From assembly GCA_947173865.1 (NCBI GenBank), contig CAMWGS010000129.1:1-6040 (forward strand): a stretch of 6,040 bases of DNA, written 5' to 3'. The notes beneath the pieces were generated by a model. That model was not told where the DNA came from, searched no databases, and saw only the letters and a program-made list of their open reading frames with translations. The stretch is from an uncultured Ruminococcus sp. (GTDB lineage Bacteria; Bacillota; Clostridia; Oscillospirales; Ruminococcaceae). Shown one piece after another: positions 5,553 through 6,040 of the stretch. The first letter of the stretch is position 1, and each line of letters opens with the position of its first letter. The position numbers and the translations under genes are program-made.

Positions 5553-6040
5553 ATGAAAAAATTTATAGCAGTTTGTCTGATGTGTACAATGTCTGTATCA
5601 GTGCTTACATCATGCGGTAAGCCGAATCTTGAGGGCAAGTGGGAGTTATGCAATGCCCACGGCAATGAGCTTGACTTCACCGTAAGATTCAAAGACGACA
5701 GAATAGTGAGAATTGACGGTGAAAAAGGCAAGTACAAAGTTATTGATAAAGATACTGTTGAAATAAAAATTGACGGCGAAAAGTATGAATGTGATTTTGA
5801 AATTATTGACAAGGACGAAAGTCACATTTATCTGGGGGAATTTTCAGATGATACAGAAAGAAAAGTACTCGATTCATGGGCTTCAACGCTGATGAAAGCT
5901 TCTAATTCTGCCCTTGTTGACATGGACGAAGAAGATAAGCAATATAAGAATAATGCTATCATATGTTCGGACAGCAGTAAAAATATAAATGCCATTCCTG
6001 AAAATGCAAATGATGATTTTGATTTTATTGAGTATGTGAA
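5553..6040 (+). CDS. Putative lipoprotein (partial, 3' end beyond window), paralog of 3045-3758
   Basis: The reading frame is open from the ATG at 5553 to the window end (162 full codons), so the C-terminus is missing. AGGAG (5542-5546) lies 6 nt upstream. The signal peptide ends in a lipobox LTSC with the lipidated cysteine at 21, so the protein should be a membrane-anchored extracytoplasmic lipoprotein. After it come KPNLEGKWELC, a beta-rich segment (about 40-95), a helix (about 105-120), and the blocks LVDMDEED, AIICSD and NINAIPENA. All of these line up in order with the protein at 3045-3758, at roughly 40 percent identity by eye. Cysteines 33 and 138 match C32 and C133 of the paralog; C80 does not. 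It begins 21 bp after rlmH. No function is known to me. The pair looks like an old duplication, too diverged at DNA level to be recent. Confidence 0.85.
   Translation, partial: MKKFIAVCLMCTMSVSVLTSCGKPNLEGKWELCNAHGNELDFTVRFKDDRIVRIDGEKGKYKVIDKDTVEIKIDGEKYECDFEIIDKDESHIYLGEFSDDTERKVLDSWASTLMKASNSALVDMDEEDKQYKNNAIICSDSSKNINAIPENANDDFDFIEYV

Noticed and set aside
5540..5812. Minus-strand open frame of 90 codons over the second lipoprotein
   Set aside because: It is antisense to the well-supported lipoprotein frame that has a ribosome binding site, signal peptide and paralog.
1..6040. Search by eye for CRISPR repeats, insertion-sequence ends, tRNA genes, and phage or toxin-antitoxin genes
   Set aside because: No direct repeat array, transposase, tRNA-like cloverleaf or such gene was seen; the window reads as a housekeeping operon.

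Overview
The window is A+T-rich, densely coding DNA from a low-GC Gram-positive bacterium, most likely an anaerobic Clostridia member of the Ruminococcus/Oscillospiraceae type. That placement is inferred from the cysteine T-box leader, the short Firmicutes-type CysE, the yycJ-rlmH pair, strong AGGAG ribosome binding sites and the style of the proteins. No taxonomic marker gene is present.

Layout. Positions 1-68 hold no gene I can support. A strong sigma-A-type promoter (69-98) drives a leader of about 250 nt (105-358). This leader is a T-box riboswitch: it has Stem I with a UGC (Cys) specifier, a textbook antiterminator with the UGGAACC bulge, and a competing intrinsic terminator. Everything downstream is on the + strand: cysE (359-1006, TTG start), a gene of unknown function (1080-1598), cysS (1620-3029), a lipoprotein (3045-3758), a GNAT acetyltransferase (3780-4274), the metallo-beta-lactamase-fold hydrolase yycJ/walJ (4276-5058), rlmH (5058-5531), and a second lipoprotein paralogous to the first (5553 to beyond the window end).

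How it fits together. When uncharged tRNA-Cys accumulates, the T-box should read through its terminator and raise CysE, which makes O-acetylserine for cysteine synthesis, and CysRS, which charges tRNA-Cys. The genes after cysS follow with gaps of 1-21 bp or a 1-bp overlap and no convincing terminator. They may therefore belong to the same long transcript, or be served by internal promoters I could not identify with confidence. The only structure inside the run is a U-tract-less hairpin after cysE.

Most interesting points: the well-resolved cysteine T-box, which appears to lack Stem II; the unrecognised protein encoded between cysE and cysS; and the two diverged, cysteine-containing lipoprotein paralogs flanking the GNAT-yycJ-rlmH block. 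I found no CRISPR array, insertion sequence, phage gene or toxin-antitoxin module, and no clear sign of a new defence or mobile system.
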